Shown here in pieces: positions 44,986-56,956 of a DNA stretch of 64,000 bases. Both the position numbers and the translations under genes were made by a program. The stretch comes from Monoplex corrugatus (taxonomy: Eukaryota > Mollusca > Gastropoda > Littorinimorpha > Ranellidae): contig JAPXFY010000026.1 in assembly GCA_030674185.1 (NCBI GenBank), positions 34,633,667 through 34,697,666 on the forward strand. The letters run 5' to 3'. The notes beneath the pieces are model-generated. The model had not been told where the DNA came from. It did no database searches and worked only from the letters and a program-made list of their open reading frames with translations. How positions within the stretch are numbered: the first letter of the stretch is position 1; each line of letters begins with the position of its first letter.

Positions 44986-45826
44986 GTTTGAAATCATATT
45001 TACACGAAAATGTACATAAAGGAGTTGGTAGGTGTTGTCCGTATTGGGCACTTTAACTTCATGACTGTTATTGGGATTTGTCTTTGTGACTGTAAAGTGA
45101 GTCATGCCAAACCAAGCCTAATTCTTCAATGACGAGTCATGGTACTAGATTTCACCACAATTATTTGGTATAAATCTGTCACTGAATAGCCAGATATCAT
45201 GTCAAACTTTAACGTGACATTAAGATATTACTGACCTGTTCTTTAAGTAAGAAGCCAGTGTGAGACGGGACCTTGAACGATAGGAAAATTTGTTTTTGTT
45301 TGTTTGTTTTGTTTTGTTGTTGTTTTTTTGTGGTCAGTTTCCAAGAATTCTCATATTTTCATATTTCCAGTTTCCAAGTATTCTCATATTTCCATAATTC
45401 TCATATTTCCATTCTTGAATCCAGTATAGTGCAAACCAAGTCTTCACTGTTCAAAGACACGCTAGAGACATAAACGTCCTTACATACAGAGCTAGAAAAC
45501 TGTTAACACAACAGACACATGCACAGGAGAGCAAGCACACTATTACAGTCTTGTCTGAGTTTGATTTCAATCGTCATCTTTGTTACTGTCAAGACTAAAA
45601 CCAACAAGGAAAGAGGTGGAACTGTGACCTGCTGGGAGGCTGGTCGGGTCGAACAGGAAACGACAGTCCCCCATCCTGGTCTGAGCCATTCTCAATCACT
45701 CCACGACTTCCTCCCCCCACCCCACCCCCTCTCTCCCCATACTCTTTCCGCTTCATTCTCCCTCTTCAGCAGGGGTCTTGTTCAATCTCCCTTTGAAAAA
45801 AAAGATTGGTTCATATCGATCCGAGA

Positions 45827-45834
<8 letters not shown>
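44986..45834. other. Unassigned sequence
   Basis: About 850 bp with no gene recognised; short 'ttctcatatttccat' repeats occur at 45350-45415. Confidence 0.4.
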
Positions 45835-45914
<80 letters not shown>

Positions 45915-46033
45915 CTCTGTCTGTCTCTGTCTGTCTGTCTGTCTCTGTGTGTGTGTGTGTGTGTCTCTCTCTCTCTGTGCGTCTCTTTCTCGCTCTCTGT
46001 GTGTGTGTCTCTCTCTGTCTCTGTCTCTCTCTC

Positions 46034-46106
<73 letters not shown>
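45835..46106 (+). repeat. (GT)n-(CT)n-(GT)n compound microsatellite
   Basis: GT 45835-45910, GTCT and CT blocks, GT 46037-46106. Confidence 0.96.
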
Positions 46107-46107
<1 letters not shown>

Positions 46108-46410
46108 CAAAATACATCAGCAAGAATTTCTCAGCTGTTTGTGTACAGGTCTTCAGTAAACATAGACCAGAGGTCCGGTCCTTCTGAACATTGCAAATAC
46201 ATCAATTGTAATCATTATGTCACGAGAAAGTTCTTGGTCAGTATAACGAAATACGTTAATCTTTGCACATTGATTCCTCTGCTTTAGTGCTTATCAGATG
46301 GGATTAACCAGATCTAAGCGAAATACTTAGATCATTGAGAATAACGAAGTATCAAAGTCATTGTGGTTCTTTCGATGTGACTAATATCCAAAATTATGCA
46401 TGAGCTGGGA

Positions 46411-46786
<376 letters not shown>

Positions 46787-46864
46787 AAGAAGGCGAAAAA
46801 CAGAGCGGCCAGCTTAATGATAGTGGAAAAGAAGTATTCTGAGTCTAGAGTAAATAATTGCATC

Positions 46865-48108
46865 ACAGACAGGGACTGGGAGCAACAAAAATGCAGTGGT
46901 GGTCCAAAGCCAAAGGGAAGGAAAAAAGAGACATGATCATACAGGAGTTGAAGGAAGAAGAAGATGTCAAAAGAGTGCAGAAGGCAGTCCAGCAAGGTCA
47001 ACAGGGGCAATGGACAACATGGGACAGTGCACTCCAAAGAAGTCTCAGCTGGAACGATATGTGGCACATGGCTCCTCTAAGGATAAGCTTCCTCCTCAGA
47101 TCTGTATATGACCTGCTCCCCTCGAATGCAAACTTAGTGAAATGGGGGAAAGCAGACGACCCAGCATGTCCGCTCTGTCAGAAGAAACAAACAGTGGAAC
47201 ATGTCCTAAGCTCTTGCAAAGTAGCGCTAGCCCAAGGAAGGTATACATGGAGGCACAACCAAGTTCTGAAAGTGATCACAGATGTGGTTAGCGAAAAAAC
47301 CATGACCCCAAACGCACCAATTGCTATGACAACGTTCTACAAAGCAGGAGGGAAACAGGTCTGGCCCGAAAGTGCTATGACAACCAGCACATTGCCAAAG
47401 GGTCTTCTGGATGGAGCAGTCGACTGGGAGTGTACAGCAGACCTCCCAGAATGGAGAAATTACCCAGATGTCATCAGCAAGACAGGCATGAGACCAGACA
47501 TCGCTCTCCACTCTGACTCCTCGAAACAAGTGATTCTGATAGAACTCACTGTGCCATACGAAAGCAGAATGGAAGAAGCACATATCTACAAGACCGAAAA
47601 ATACGCCGGTCTTGCCAGCACCCTGAAGAAAGCAGGTCTGCGGGTCAAAATCTTCGCCATAGAGGTCGGGGCAAGAGGGTTTGTGGGCACCTCCGCTTAT
47701 GATCTCATGAAACAACTCGCCATTTCTGGGAAGAAGAGGACTAGAGCCCTTAAAGCGATGGCAGAGGCAGCAGAAAGGAGCTCAAGCTGGATCTGGGCAA
47801 GGAGGAACGAAAAAAGTGAACTTCATAAGGATTAAATTCCCTACAGATGATGTGTGCCCCGTTAGCACATTGGTAAAACCGCGTACCGCAGTTCTGAAGC
47901 GCAGAATCGCCCAGGTTCGATCCCCGGCGTGGGAAAATTTTAAAAATAAAAAATAAGACAACAGCAGAAGGGCATCCAGGAGTCATGACCTGGATGTGGC
48001 CCGGCCCCCCGAGAGTGTAAGGAATTCAGGGCCGAAACACTTGTCTAAAGGGGGTTACTTCTCTGAAGACCTTCTGTTGTCTAGCTCTCCCTAGAGTTTC
48101 TTTCTACC
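46865..48108 (+). mobile_element. R2-superfamily LINE, 5'-truncated copy in tandem with the full-length element
   Basis: Nearly identical to 50622-51864 (the only difference I saw is one extra A in the A-rich run after the tRNA-like segment). It holds the last ~323 codons in frame (stop at 47833-47835), including the C-x2-C-x7-H-x4-C knuckle and the endonuclease RPD...E motif, then the full 3' UTR. Its end at 48108 is followed immediately by the 5' end of the full-length copy. CATCAC stands at the left edge (46861-46866) and again after the second copy (51864-51869), while no such duplication is evident at the inner junction. Confidence 0.88.
47856..47935 (+). other. tRNA-like segment in LINE 3' UTR, first copy
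   Basis: A-box-like GTTAGCACATTGGTAAAACC and B box GGTTCGATCCC, with about 5 of 7 acceptor pairs possible. It starts 21 bp after the stop codon. Confidence 0.7.
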
Positions 48109-48343
48109 TGCACATGGTCAGTCCATTGACTTCCGGGAATAGTTCGGAGGACATTCGGGAAAGACCGAAGGACACTGGGAAAGACTAGATCTGCGGGCTT
48201 TGTGGGTTGGCTTCCCACCTTGCCTTTGATAACATGCCACGAGTTTTTCAAATGAAAGATGCTCCCAGGATTCACCGAAAGGGGGAGAGAATGATGAATC
48301 CATCGGCACTGACTCCATCACGACTGGAAACGCACAACGGACC

Positions 48344-51300
48344 ATGATTAATGACCAGTTGGAATTTCCGTGTGCGTGTGGAAGGAGATTCACCACCAAA
48401 CGCGGCATGAAGATCCACAGGACAAAAATGGGCTGTTTGAAGACACATACGAACCAGCAGCAGCGCACTGCGATAGCAGGTGAGACGTTGGATGACCAAG
48501 GCCAGGAATTAAACCATAGTGCCAAGGACATCCACGCTGACGGTTCTGATGCGGATTTTGCACAAGCTCTTAACGCCAAACGTGGAAAACTCAATTTGCC
48601 GCCTGCCGGTGCAAAAGAACAATGGGAGAAATTAGATGAGGAACTTGTCCTTAAGCTGAATGCGCTAATAGGGAACAGTACGCTGGAACACAAACTTGAC
48701 ACATACGGAGACATCATATACTCTATCTGCAGGGACACTTATGGAGTGAAGCAGCCAAAGACAAAAACGCCTCCCCAGAAATCCAGAAGACAGCAACAGA
48801 TGGAGAGCATCCGGAGGGAGAAAAGGAAGCTTAAAAAGCGAATGAAAACTGCCTCAGAATTCGAGAAGCAAGGGCTCCTGGAACTCTGGAAAGATCTGAA
48901 GGCCAAACACAATGCTCTCAGCAAAGTGGAATCAGCAAGGCGAAGAAAGAGCAAAAAGAAGAAGACTCAAGATCGTTTCTTCAAAGATCCCTTTGACTTT
49001 TCAAGAAAGCTGTTTGAACAACCCAAATCAGGGACTCTCACAGTGGGCAAGGAAACCCTAGAGCAGCATCTCAGGGAAACATATTCCGATTCTCAGCGCG
49101 AGGCACCACTTGAAATCCAGAATCTGGTTTGGCCTGCAGCGCCAGAAGGAAAATTCAATAACAAACCACCAACACTGGATGAAGTGAAGAACGTAGTAAA
49201 GAAAGCCAGAGCCAGGTCAGCACCTGGACCAAACGGAATACCATACCTGCTCTACAAGAAATGCCCAAAAGTGCTCGAGTGGCTCCACAAGATGATTCGA
49301 TCAGCATGGAGGAACCAGAAGATCAGCGACCAATGGATGAGAGCTGAAGGAGTGTACATTCCGAAGGAGCAGAACTCCAGCAGCATCAATCAGTTCAGGC
49401 CAATATCACTTCTGAACGTCGAGGGGAAAATCTTCTTCTCTGTTATGGCAGCAAGATTGACAAAATACCTGACTGAAAACAAGTATCTGGATATGTCAGT
49501 CCAAAAGGGAGGCATACCAGGAATGCCTGGATGCTTGGAACATGCCACGTTGATTTGGGATGCCATCCAAAAAGCAAGAACAGAGAAGAGAAACATTGAC
49601 GTAGTTTGGCTTGATCTGGCGAATGCATATGGATCAGTTCCACACGATATGATCCAGCTGGCTCTTGAAATGTATCACATCCCAGAAAACATCCGAACAA
49701 TGCTGAGGAAGTATTTCCAAGGGTTCTCAATGCGGTTCTCTACCAAAGAATACACCACGGACTGGATAGACCTAGAGGTGGGCATTGCAATGGGCTGTGC
49801 AATCTCTCCCATACTGTTCGTGTTGGCAATGGAAGTCATCTTGAAAGCTGCAATGAAGAGTTCAGGTCCAGTGAATCTGGGAGATGGATACCAGATGCCT
49901 CCTCTGAAAGCTTTCATGGATGACACAACAGTCTTGTCCACGGATGAGGAAGAGACACACCAAATCTTAAAGCAGCTGGATGAGCTGGTGGCCTCTTCAA
50001 GAATGAGGTTCAAACCTAAGAAATCCCGAAGTCTCTCACTGCGAAAAGGAAAAGTGGCAGATTCAGTCAAATTCATGGTAGCCAACCAAGCCATCCCCAC
50101 TGTCACAGAAGAGCCAGTAAAAAGTCTCGGAAGATGGTATGATGACTCCCTGAAAGACACACAAAGGGGATGTGAAACCAAGCAAACAGCAGAAGAAGGC
50201 CTGAAGAAAATAGATAACTGCGGACTGCCAGGCAAATACAAAGTCTGGTGTCTACAGTTCATGCTGATACCAAAGCTGCTGTGGCCACTGCTAATCTATG
50301 ACATTTGCACCAGCACAGTCGAAGCAATGGAAGCCAAAATCAACAAATACACAAGAAAATGGCTCGGTGTCCCACCTGGTCTCACTGATGTTGCATTCTA
50401 CTGTCGTCAAGCAATGCTGAAGCTACCTCTGAAATCCATAGTGGAGGAATACAAAGTTGGAAAAGCAAGACTGTTGAGCATGCTGGAGGAATCGGAAGAC
50501 AATATCGTGAGATCAGTTCATCCAAAGCTGAGAACTGGCAGAAAGTGGAAAGTCCAAGAGGCTGTAAACAATGCCAAGAGAAACCTCAGCATGAAAGAAA
50601 TAATTGGACACACGCAAACCAACAGACAGGGACTGGGAGCAACAAAAATGCAGTGGTGGTCCAAAGCCAAAGGGAAGGAAAAAAGAGACATGATCATACA
50701 GGAGTTGAAGGAAGAAGAAGATGTCAAAAGAGTGCAGAAGGCAGTCCAGCAAGGTCAACAGGGGCAATGGACAACATGGGACAGTGCACTCCAAAGAAGT
50801 CTCAGCTGGAACGATATGTGGCACATGGCTCCTCTAAGGATAAGCTTCCTCCTCAGATCTGTATATGACCTGCTCCCCTCGAATGCAAACTTAGTGAAAT
50901 GGGGGAAAGCAGACGACCCAGCATGTCCGCTCTGTCAGAAGAAACAAACAGTGGAACATGTCCTAAGCTCTTGCAAAGTAGCGCTAGCCCAAGGAAGGTA
51001 TACATGGAGGCACAACCAAGTTCTGAAAGTGATCACAGATGTGGTTAGCGAAAAAACCATGACCCCAAACGCACCAATTGCTATGACAACGTTCTACAAA
51101 GCAGGAGGGAAACAGGTCTGGCCCGAAAGTGCTATGACAACCAGCACATTGCCAAAGGGTCTTCTGGATGGAGCAGTCGACTGGGAGTGTACAGCAGACC
51201 TCCCAGAATGGAGAAATTACCCAGATGTCATCAGCAAGACAGGCATGAGACCAGACATCGCTCTCCACTCTGACTCCTCGAAACAAGTGATTCTGATAGA

Positions 51301-51592
51301 ACTCACTGTGCCATACGAAAGCAGAATGGAAGAAGCACATATCTACAAGACCGAAAAATACGCCGGTCTTGCCAGCACCCTGAAGAAAGCAGGTCTGCGG
51401 GTCAAAATCTTCGCCATAGAGGTCGGGGCAAGAGGGTTTGTGGGCACCTCCGCTTATGATCTCATGAAACAACTCGCCATTTCTGGGAAGAAGAGGACTA
51501 GAGCCCTTAAAGCGATGGCAGAGGCAGCAGAAAGGAGCTCAAGCTGGATCTGGGCAAGGAGGAACGAAAAAAGTGAACTTCATAAGGATTAA
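48344..51592 (+). CDS. Intact retrotransposon polyprotein: zinc finger, reverse transcriptase, CCHC knuckle, restriction-like endonuclease
   Basis: A 1082-residue protein that would nick target DNA and reverse-transcribe its own RNA at the nick. Residues 10-31 form a C-x-C-x12-H-x5-C finger, followed by a basic, lysine-rich linker (about 130-220). The RT spans about 265-600, with 'SAPGPNGIPYLLYK', 'FRPISLLNVEGKIF', 'VWLDLANAYGSVPHD', 'GIAMGCAISPILFVLAMEV' and catalytic FMDD at 524-527 (M instead of the usual A). The 'SLGRWYDDSLKD' thumb region follows. A knuckle has C861, C864, H872 and C877. The restriction-like endonuclease has RPD (D971), E986 in ELTVPYE and a following K-rich KTEKY. This order is that of R2-superfamily LINEs with a C-terminal endonuclease; fish and coral Hero-like elements are the closest match I can recall. 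The frame is open upstream to 48233, so an upstream non-AUG start is possible; 48344 is the first ATG. Confidence 0.92.
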   Translation: MINDQLEFPCACGRRFTTKRGMKIHRTKMGCLKTHTNQQQRTAIAGETLDDQGQELNHSAKDIHADGSDADFAQALNAKRGKLNLPPAGAKEQWEKLDEELVLKLNALIGNSTLEHKLDTYGDIIYSICRDTYGVKQPKTKTPPQKSRRQQQMESIRREKRKLKKRMKTASEFEKQGLLELWKDLKAKHNALSKVESARRRKSKKKKTQDRFFKDPFDFSRKLFEQPKSGTLTVGKETLEQHLRETYSDSQREAPLEIQNLVWPAAPEGKFNNKPPTLDEVKNVVKKARARSAPGPNGIPYLLYKKCPKVLEWLHKMIRSAWRNQKISDQWMRAEGVYIPKEQNSSSINQFRPISLLNVEGKIFFSVMAARLTKYLTENKYLDMSVQKGGIPGMPGCLEHATLIWDAIQKARTEKRNIDVVWLDLANAYGSVPHDMIQLALEMYHIPENIRTMLRKYFQGFSMRFSTKEYTTDWIDLEVGIAMGCAISPILFVLAMEVILKAAMKSSGPVNLGDGYQMPPLKAFMDDTTVLSTDEEETHQILKQLDELVASSRMRFKPKKSRSLSLRKGKVADSVKFMVANQAIPTVTEEPVKSLGRWYDDSLKDTQRGCETKQTAEEGLKKIDNCGLPGKYKVWCLQFMLIPKLLWPLLIYDICTSTVEAMEAKINKYTRKWLGVPPGLTDVAFYCRQAMLKLPLKSIVEEYKVGKARLLSMLEESEDNIVRSVHPKLRTGRKWKVQEAVNNAKRNLSMKEIIGHTQTNRQGLGATKMQWWSKAKGKEKRDMIIQELKEEEDVKRVQKAVQQGQQGQWTTWDSALQRSLSWNDMWHMAPLRISFLLRSVYDLLPSNANLVKWGKADDPACPLCQKKQTVEHVLSSCKVALAQGRYTWRHNQVLKVITDVVSEKTMTPNAPIAMTTFYKAGGKQVWPESAMTTSTLPKGLLDGAVDWECTADLPEWRNYPDVISKTGMRPDIALHSDSSKQVILIELTVPYESRMEEAHIYKTEKYAGLASTLKKAGLRVKIFAIEVGARGFVGTSAYDLMKQLAISGKKRTRALKAMAEAAERSSSWIWARRNEKSELHKD

Positions 51593-51612
51593 ATTCCCTA
51601 CAGATGATGTGT

Positions 51613-51690
51613 GCCCCGTTAGCACATTGGTAAAACCGCGTACCGCAGTTCTGAAGCGCAGAATCGCCCAGGTTCGATCCCCGGCGTGGG
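51613..51690 (+). other. tRNA-like segment in LINE 3' UTR, second copy
   Basis: Same as 47856-47935: A-box-like and B-box (GGTTCGATCCC) elements spaced as in a tRNA, followed by an A-rich patch and a ~150-bp tail. tRNA head, body and LINE tail is the order of a tRNA SINE, here sitting inside a LINE 3' UTR. Confidence 0.7.
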
Positions 51691-51864
51691 AAAATTTTAA
51701 AAATAAAAATAAGACAACAGCAGAAGGGCATCCAGGAGTCATGACCTGGATGTGGCCCGGCCCCCCGAGAGTGTAAGGAATTCAGGGCCGAAACACTTGT
51801 CTAAAGGGGGTTACTTCTCTGAAGACCTTCTGTTGTCTAGCTCTCCCTAGAGTTTCTTTCTACC

Positions 51865-52195
51865 ATCACTTCACGGCAGCAGGTGGCTCTTGCAAGATGT
51901 CGTTTTTGTAACTGTCAGCAGGTTGTTGACTGCAATCAGTTCTGGACTTTTCTTTTTTTCGTTCTTCAGTCACAGAATGTCAAGCCATACTTATCTTTCC
52001 GTCCACGTCAGTGTCAGATGCGTTTTGCGTGTGAATTCTCTTTCTGTCGATAAAGCAGGTGGGTGGGTGAGAGGGGGTGGTGGTGAGGGTGGAATGCTTG
52101 ACTTGTTATTACATAAAAGCACAATACACGATGTACAGTACTGTACAAAAGATGTACTCACATTTTGATAAAATCCAGCCTTAAAGCAACAAAAC
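51865..52195. other. Unassigned sequence
   Basis: Flanking target DNA right of the LINE pair; nothing recognised. Confidence 0.4.
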
Positions 52196-53105
<910 letters not shown>

Positions 53106-53710
53106 TATCCTCCCTGTGGGGATGCCGGGGGCTCTTTCAGTATAAATGGTATCCCCACCTTCTGGAAATTCTGTGCTAGAAATTTCCTCTTTTCTGTCAC
53201 TCGCCTTATTTCTTCCTCCGTTGCTTTCTGTCATTTCTTTCTATCATTTCTTGCCTTGCTGGTCCATTCACCTGTATGTGTTCGATAAAGTCTTACGTAC
53301 TTTTTCTTGGGATTGATAATTGGGTACATAATAATAATAATAATAATTACAATATTTATATAGCGCAAAATCTCGATAAAAATCAAATCTAAGCGCTGAA
53401 CATACACTTACGCACGCGCGCACACACACGCACACACACACTTACACATGGCTATAAATGGGGGAAAAGAATAAAAGCAATGGAAAATTATAGAGAGCAT
53501 ATTATATACAAATATAGCCTGTGTGCGATAAATTGGACGGAGTGGTCAACGCGGGGGGCACGTCCTTAGATTATGTGCACGAATTCATTGATATGTGTAC
53601 TTAATTTTCTTTTTTTTTTTCCTGTTGAAGTTTTGTGTGTTTTGAAGTGGTTATAGCTCTGATATGGCTGTACGTTGTCGGCTGGGCTTTAAACAATAAT
53701 AACAATAAGA
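53106..53710 (+). repeat. Family A element interrupted by an (AAT)n-headed insert (A11)
   Basis: The A 5' block (53106-53328) is interrupted by an insert of about 190 bp (53329-53518): (AAT)n, 'atttatatagcgcaaaatct', 'taagcgct', and a CA tract. The A element resumes at 'cctgtgtgcgataaattgg' and ends with the TAACAA tail. The insert resembles a short element type seen in gastropod sequences, from general recollection only. Confidence 0.82.
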
Positions 53711-53769
53711 AGACGCTTACCAGTGATTAGTTTTCTTTCTTTCCCGATTCTAGTTAATACAGCGTGGCA

Positions 53770-54025
53770 GTCCTGTGAACTATATGATTTGACGGCTGTT
53801 TTTCTTTAACTGCATCTTACATTTGCAAGGTTAACGGTGAGCATGGTTTTTAACTGTTGTCTTTTATCTTAACGGGGTTGTCGTTTTTGACGTGTTGTTA
53901 GCCCTGATATAGCTCTAGTAGTCGGCTGGGCTACAAGCAATATGAACTGAACAGAACTGTCGTTTTTGACGTGTTGTTAGCCCTGATATGGCTCTAGTTG
54001 CTATAAGCAATATGGACTATGAACT
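53770..54025 (+). mobile_element. B LINE 3' UTR plus a second partial tail in tandem
   Basis: A B 3' UTR ends in 'atgaactgaacagaac' at about 53957 and is followed directly by another B tail ('tgtcgtttttgacgtgttg' to 'caatatggac'), the same arrangement as at 5482-6057. Confidence 0.82.
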
Positions 54026-54344
54026 AGTGCTGTGAAGTGCCATTACAGAAATATTGAATGGTATTGTAGCAGTAGTTCCGTGTTTTCTGGAATCAAAGCA
54101 GTGTAAATATCACAGTGCCACGATAATTGATGCCTCAACAGAACTTGGCTCGCCCAATCGGTTGCTGGCAAAAAGTGGTCATTGAATTTTTTCTCCATTG
54201 TGAGCGCGGTAGGAGGTGAAAGACGTTTTTTTGCCGTCGTCATGTAACCAGTGTCACTGCTCTCTTCATTGCACATATTGCTTTTAACATTTTGTATTGC
54301 TGTGGTCTTGTTCTACGCTGTGTTTTCCTTCTTTTTTTTTCTTT

Positions 54345-54461
54345 CTTTTTGTTTTAACCTGCAGTGGTAAGCTCAAACAGCTAGAAAGACACCCTCAAAG
54401 GTTTCTGTTTCCATCTGTATTGTGTAAGATCAGACAATGATTACCGTCGAATAAAAGTCTT

Positions 54462-54539
<78 letters not shown>

Positions 54540-54995
54540 TTTTCTTGCTTGTCTGTGTACATGTTTATTTATTTTATATCGAGTTGCTTTTTGCGCCTGA
54601 CATGTTACTGTCATAAACTGGGTCGCAACCCTTGACATAAGGCCTGCATGCTTGACTGTGATTGGATTTGGCATTGTTTGGATAAAAAGAAAAGGACTGC
54701 TAGAGGTTTTATAATCAAACAAAATAAATAACAGATATGTATTTTAACCCCATGAGAGAGAAGGTAAGATTTGTCTTCCTTGCAATGGTAAGCTCACAGC
54801 TAGGAAGACACCCTCAGCTAGGAAGACAGACACCTATTTGTGTTGTGTCAAAACAGAGAATTAACACTGTCGAGTAAAAGTACTTTTTTTTCTTGTTTGT
54901 CTGTGTCTTTGTACATGTTTGTTTATTTTACCTCGAGTTGATTTTTCGCCTGACATATTGCTGTCATAAACTGGGTCGCAACCCTTGACATAAAG
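54345..54995 (+). repeat. Duplication of a ~220-bp segment, first unit expanded by (CT)n
   Basis: 'aaactgggtcgcaacccttg', 'gtctgtgtacatgttt'-like and 'agacaccctca' blocks recur in order at 54360-54645 and 54780-54995. The first unit contains a 70-bp CT tract at 54467-54537 where the second has TTTTTTTTC. Confidence 0.85.
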
Positions 54996-55331
54996 GGTGT
55001 TACAGGCTGATGTCAGGAAAATGTCAAGACGTCAAAGCAATCAATTCCGTTTCTCCATCACCCCCAACCCCACCCCCACCTCCCCTACAGTCCTGCCTTT
55101 GCCCCACGCGACTTCTGGTTACGTCTCCTTCTGATATCTGCCTGGTAAGAAGTTGTCAAGACTCCATGACTCTGGAAAAGCGGTGAAATCAAAGATTGCT
55201 ATCATATCTCGGTCAGACTATCAAAAAACATTTGACTTTTGGCTGAGAAGGCTGAAACCCCGTGTGGAGAAAGGAGGACAGTGCTTTTTAAGGAATGTGA
55301 CAATTTCATTTACGTTGGACTTCATTTTGTG

Positions 55332-55332
<1 letters not shown>
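54996..55332. other. Unassigned sequence
   Basis: No feature recognised. Confidence 0.4.
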
Positions 55333-55408
<76 letters not shown>

Positions 55409-55435
55409 GTGACAAGACTTTTGGATCAGTCGTGT

Positions 55436-55482
<47 letters not shown>

Positions 55483-55545
55483 TTAGTGAGTGAGTGAGTG
55501 AGTGTGTGTGTGTCTGTGTGTGAAGTGACAAGACTTTTGGATCAG

Positions 55546-55596
<51 letters not shown>

Positions 55597-55656
55597 GTGG
55601 GTGTGTGTGTGTTGTGTGTGTGGGTGTTGTGAAGTGACAAGACTTTTGGATCAGTC

Positions 55657-55689
<33 letters not shown>

Positions 55690-55764
55690 CGTGCGTGCGT
55701 GCGTGCGCGTGTGTCTGTGTCTCTGTATGTCTGTGTGTGAAGTGACAAGACTTTTGGATCAGTC

Positions 55765-55795
<31 letters not shown>

Positions 55796-55882
55796 TGTGT
55801 GCTTGCGTGCGTGCGTGTGAGTGCGTGTGTGTGTGTGTTATGTGTCTAGTCTGTGTGTGAAGTGACAAGACTTTCTGGATTA
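55333..55882 (+). repeat. Compound minisatellite: 26-bp core plus (GT)n, five core repeats
   Basis: 'gaagtgacaagacttttgga' plus 'tcagtc' occurs at about 55406, 55522, 55631, 55739 and (diverged) 55858. Each core is separated by GT tracts with private variants, giving units of 108-119 bp. Confidence 0.95.
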
Positions 55883-56157
55883 GTCCTCGCACGTTATTGT
55901 TATAAAAGAGGGTGTACACTTGGACATCAGGGCCCTAACAGGCTACTGTCAGTAAAACTTCAAAGTACTGCTATCGTCACTGCCATCACTTTTGCTGCTG
56001 CTATGGAGTTGGAGCTTGCTCAAGAGGGATTCGTCATACTCGGACAGTTCCATATTCGCTCCATCTAAATCTGCCAGCAATTATCTGGCAGACTCGTTGA
56101 TCCTGCGCAATACCGTAAATTATATTGTCAAGATCTTGAAATATTGAATATTGGGGG

Positions 56158-56698
56158 GGACCCCGTGTGGATGCCGGGGGCTCTCTCAGTATAAATAGTA
56201 TCCCCGCCTTCTGGAAATTCTGTGCTGGAAATGTCCTCTTTTCTGTCACTTTCTTTGTTTCTGCCTTGTTCATTTGCTTCCTGTCATTTCTTCCTATCAT
56301 TTTCTACCTTGCTGGTCCGTTCACCTGTATGTGTTCGATAAGGTCTTAAAGATTTCCTTGGGATTGATAATTGGGTACATATGTAATGTGCATTTTTGGC
56401 TCTAGGGAGGTGAGATATGCGGAAGCAGTTTTAGGTAATTCATGCCCGTTTTTATACATGTTTTGGTGTCCTAGGTATGCTTATATTTGTATTCAGGTGT
56501 GTTTTTTAAATCCCCTGTGCGATAAATTGGGCAGAGTGGTCAGCGCCAAGGCATCTCCTAAGATTATATGCATTGATATGTGTACTTCATTTTCTTCTCT
56601 TTTCTTTTTCCTGTTGAAGGTTGATATGTTTTGAAACGGTTATAGCCCTGATATGGCTCTACGCATTCGGCTGGGCTTTAAATAACGATAACAGAATA
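56158..56698 (+). repeat. Family A element, near complete (A12)
   Basis: 5' start 'gtgtggatgccgggggctct', TATAAATAG at about 56191, and the shared tail at 56640-56690. Confidence 0.88.
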
Positions 56699-56746
56699 GT
56701 GTGTGTGTGTGGGGGGGGGGGGGGGGGGGGGGAATGGAAGAAAGGA

Positions 56747-56956
56747 TATTACCAAACATTACGCTGATACCACCTGGAAACATTGAGATGGGCAACGAAC
56801 GGGCCAGTTTTTATTGTTGCGGGCTGGGATCGAACATAATCAGGAGATTGGAGATCTTGAGTCCACGGCTGTATCGAACGAACCAATCGGCCCGCTCAAA
56901 TTTTGTTGCCCACCGGAGGGTCGAATCCACGTCCTTCGGGTTGTGAGCACAGCGAT
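56747..56956 (-). mobile_element. tRNA-headed SINE fragment, same family as 61160-61402
   Basis: Minus strand: B-box-like 'gattcgaccctccgg' and 'gttcgatcccagcccgc', and a body match to the other copy ('ggccagtttttattgttgcg' against 'ggccagttttaatatagcac'). Two tRNA-like B boxes about 90 bp apart suggest a dimeric head. The TTAA MITE begins exactly at its 5' edge. Confidence 0.55.

Larger units (their letters stand above)
48109..51864 (+). mobile_element. Full-length R2-superfamily LINE (Hero-like), apparently intact
   Basis: About 3.76 kb: a 5' region of about 235 bp, a single 1082-codon frame (48344-51592), and a 3' UTR with a tRNA-like segment (about 51613-51690), an A-rich patch and an end in 'gagtttctttctacc'. 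The 3' end is defined by its identity with the end of the tandem copy at 48108. No frameshift or stop is present. Near identity with the truncated copy implies recent insertion. Confidence 0.85.

Noticed and set aside
47227..47715. 162-residue minus-strand frame, repeated at 50984-51472
   Set aside because: It is the antisense shadow of the LINE C-terminal coding region.
48118..48738. 206-residue minus-strand frame
   Set aside because: Antisense to the LINE 5' region and N-terminus; no recognisable protein features.
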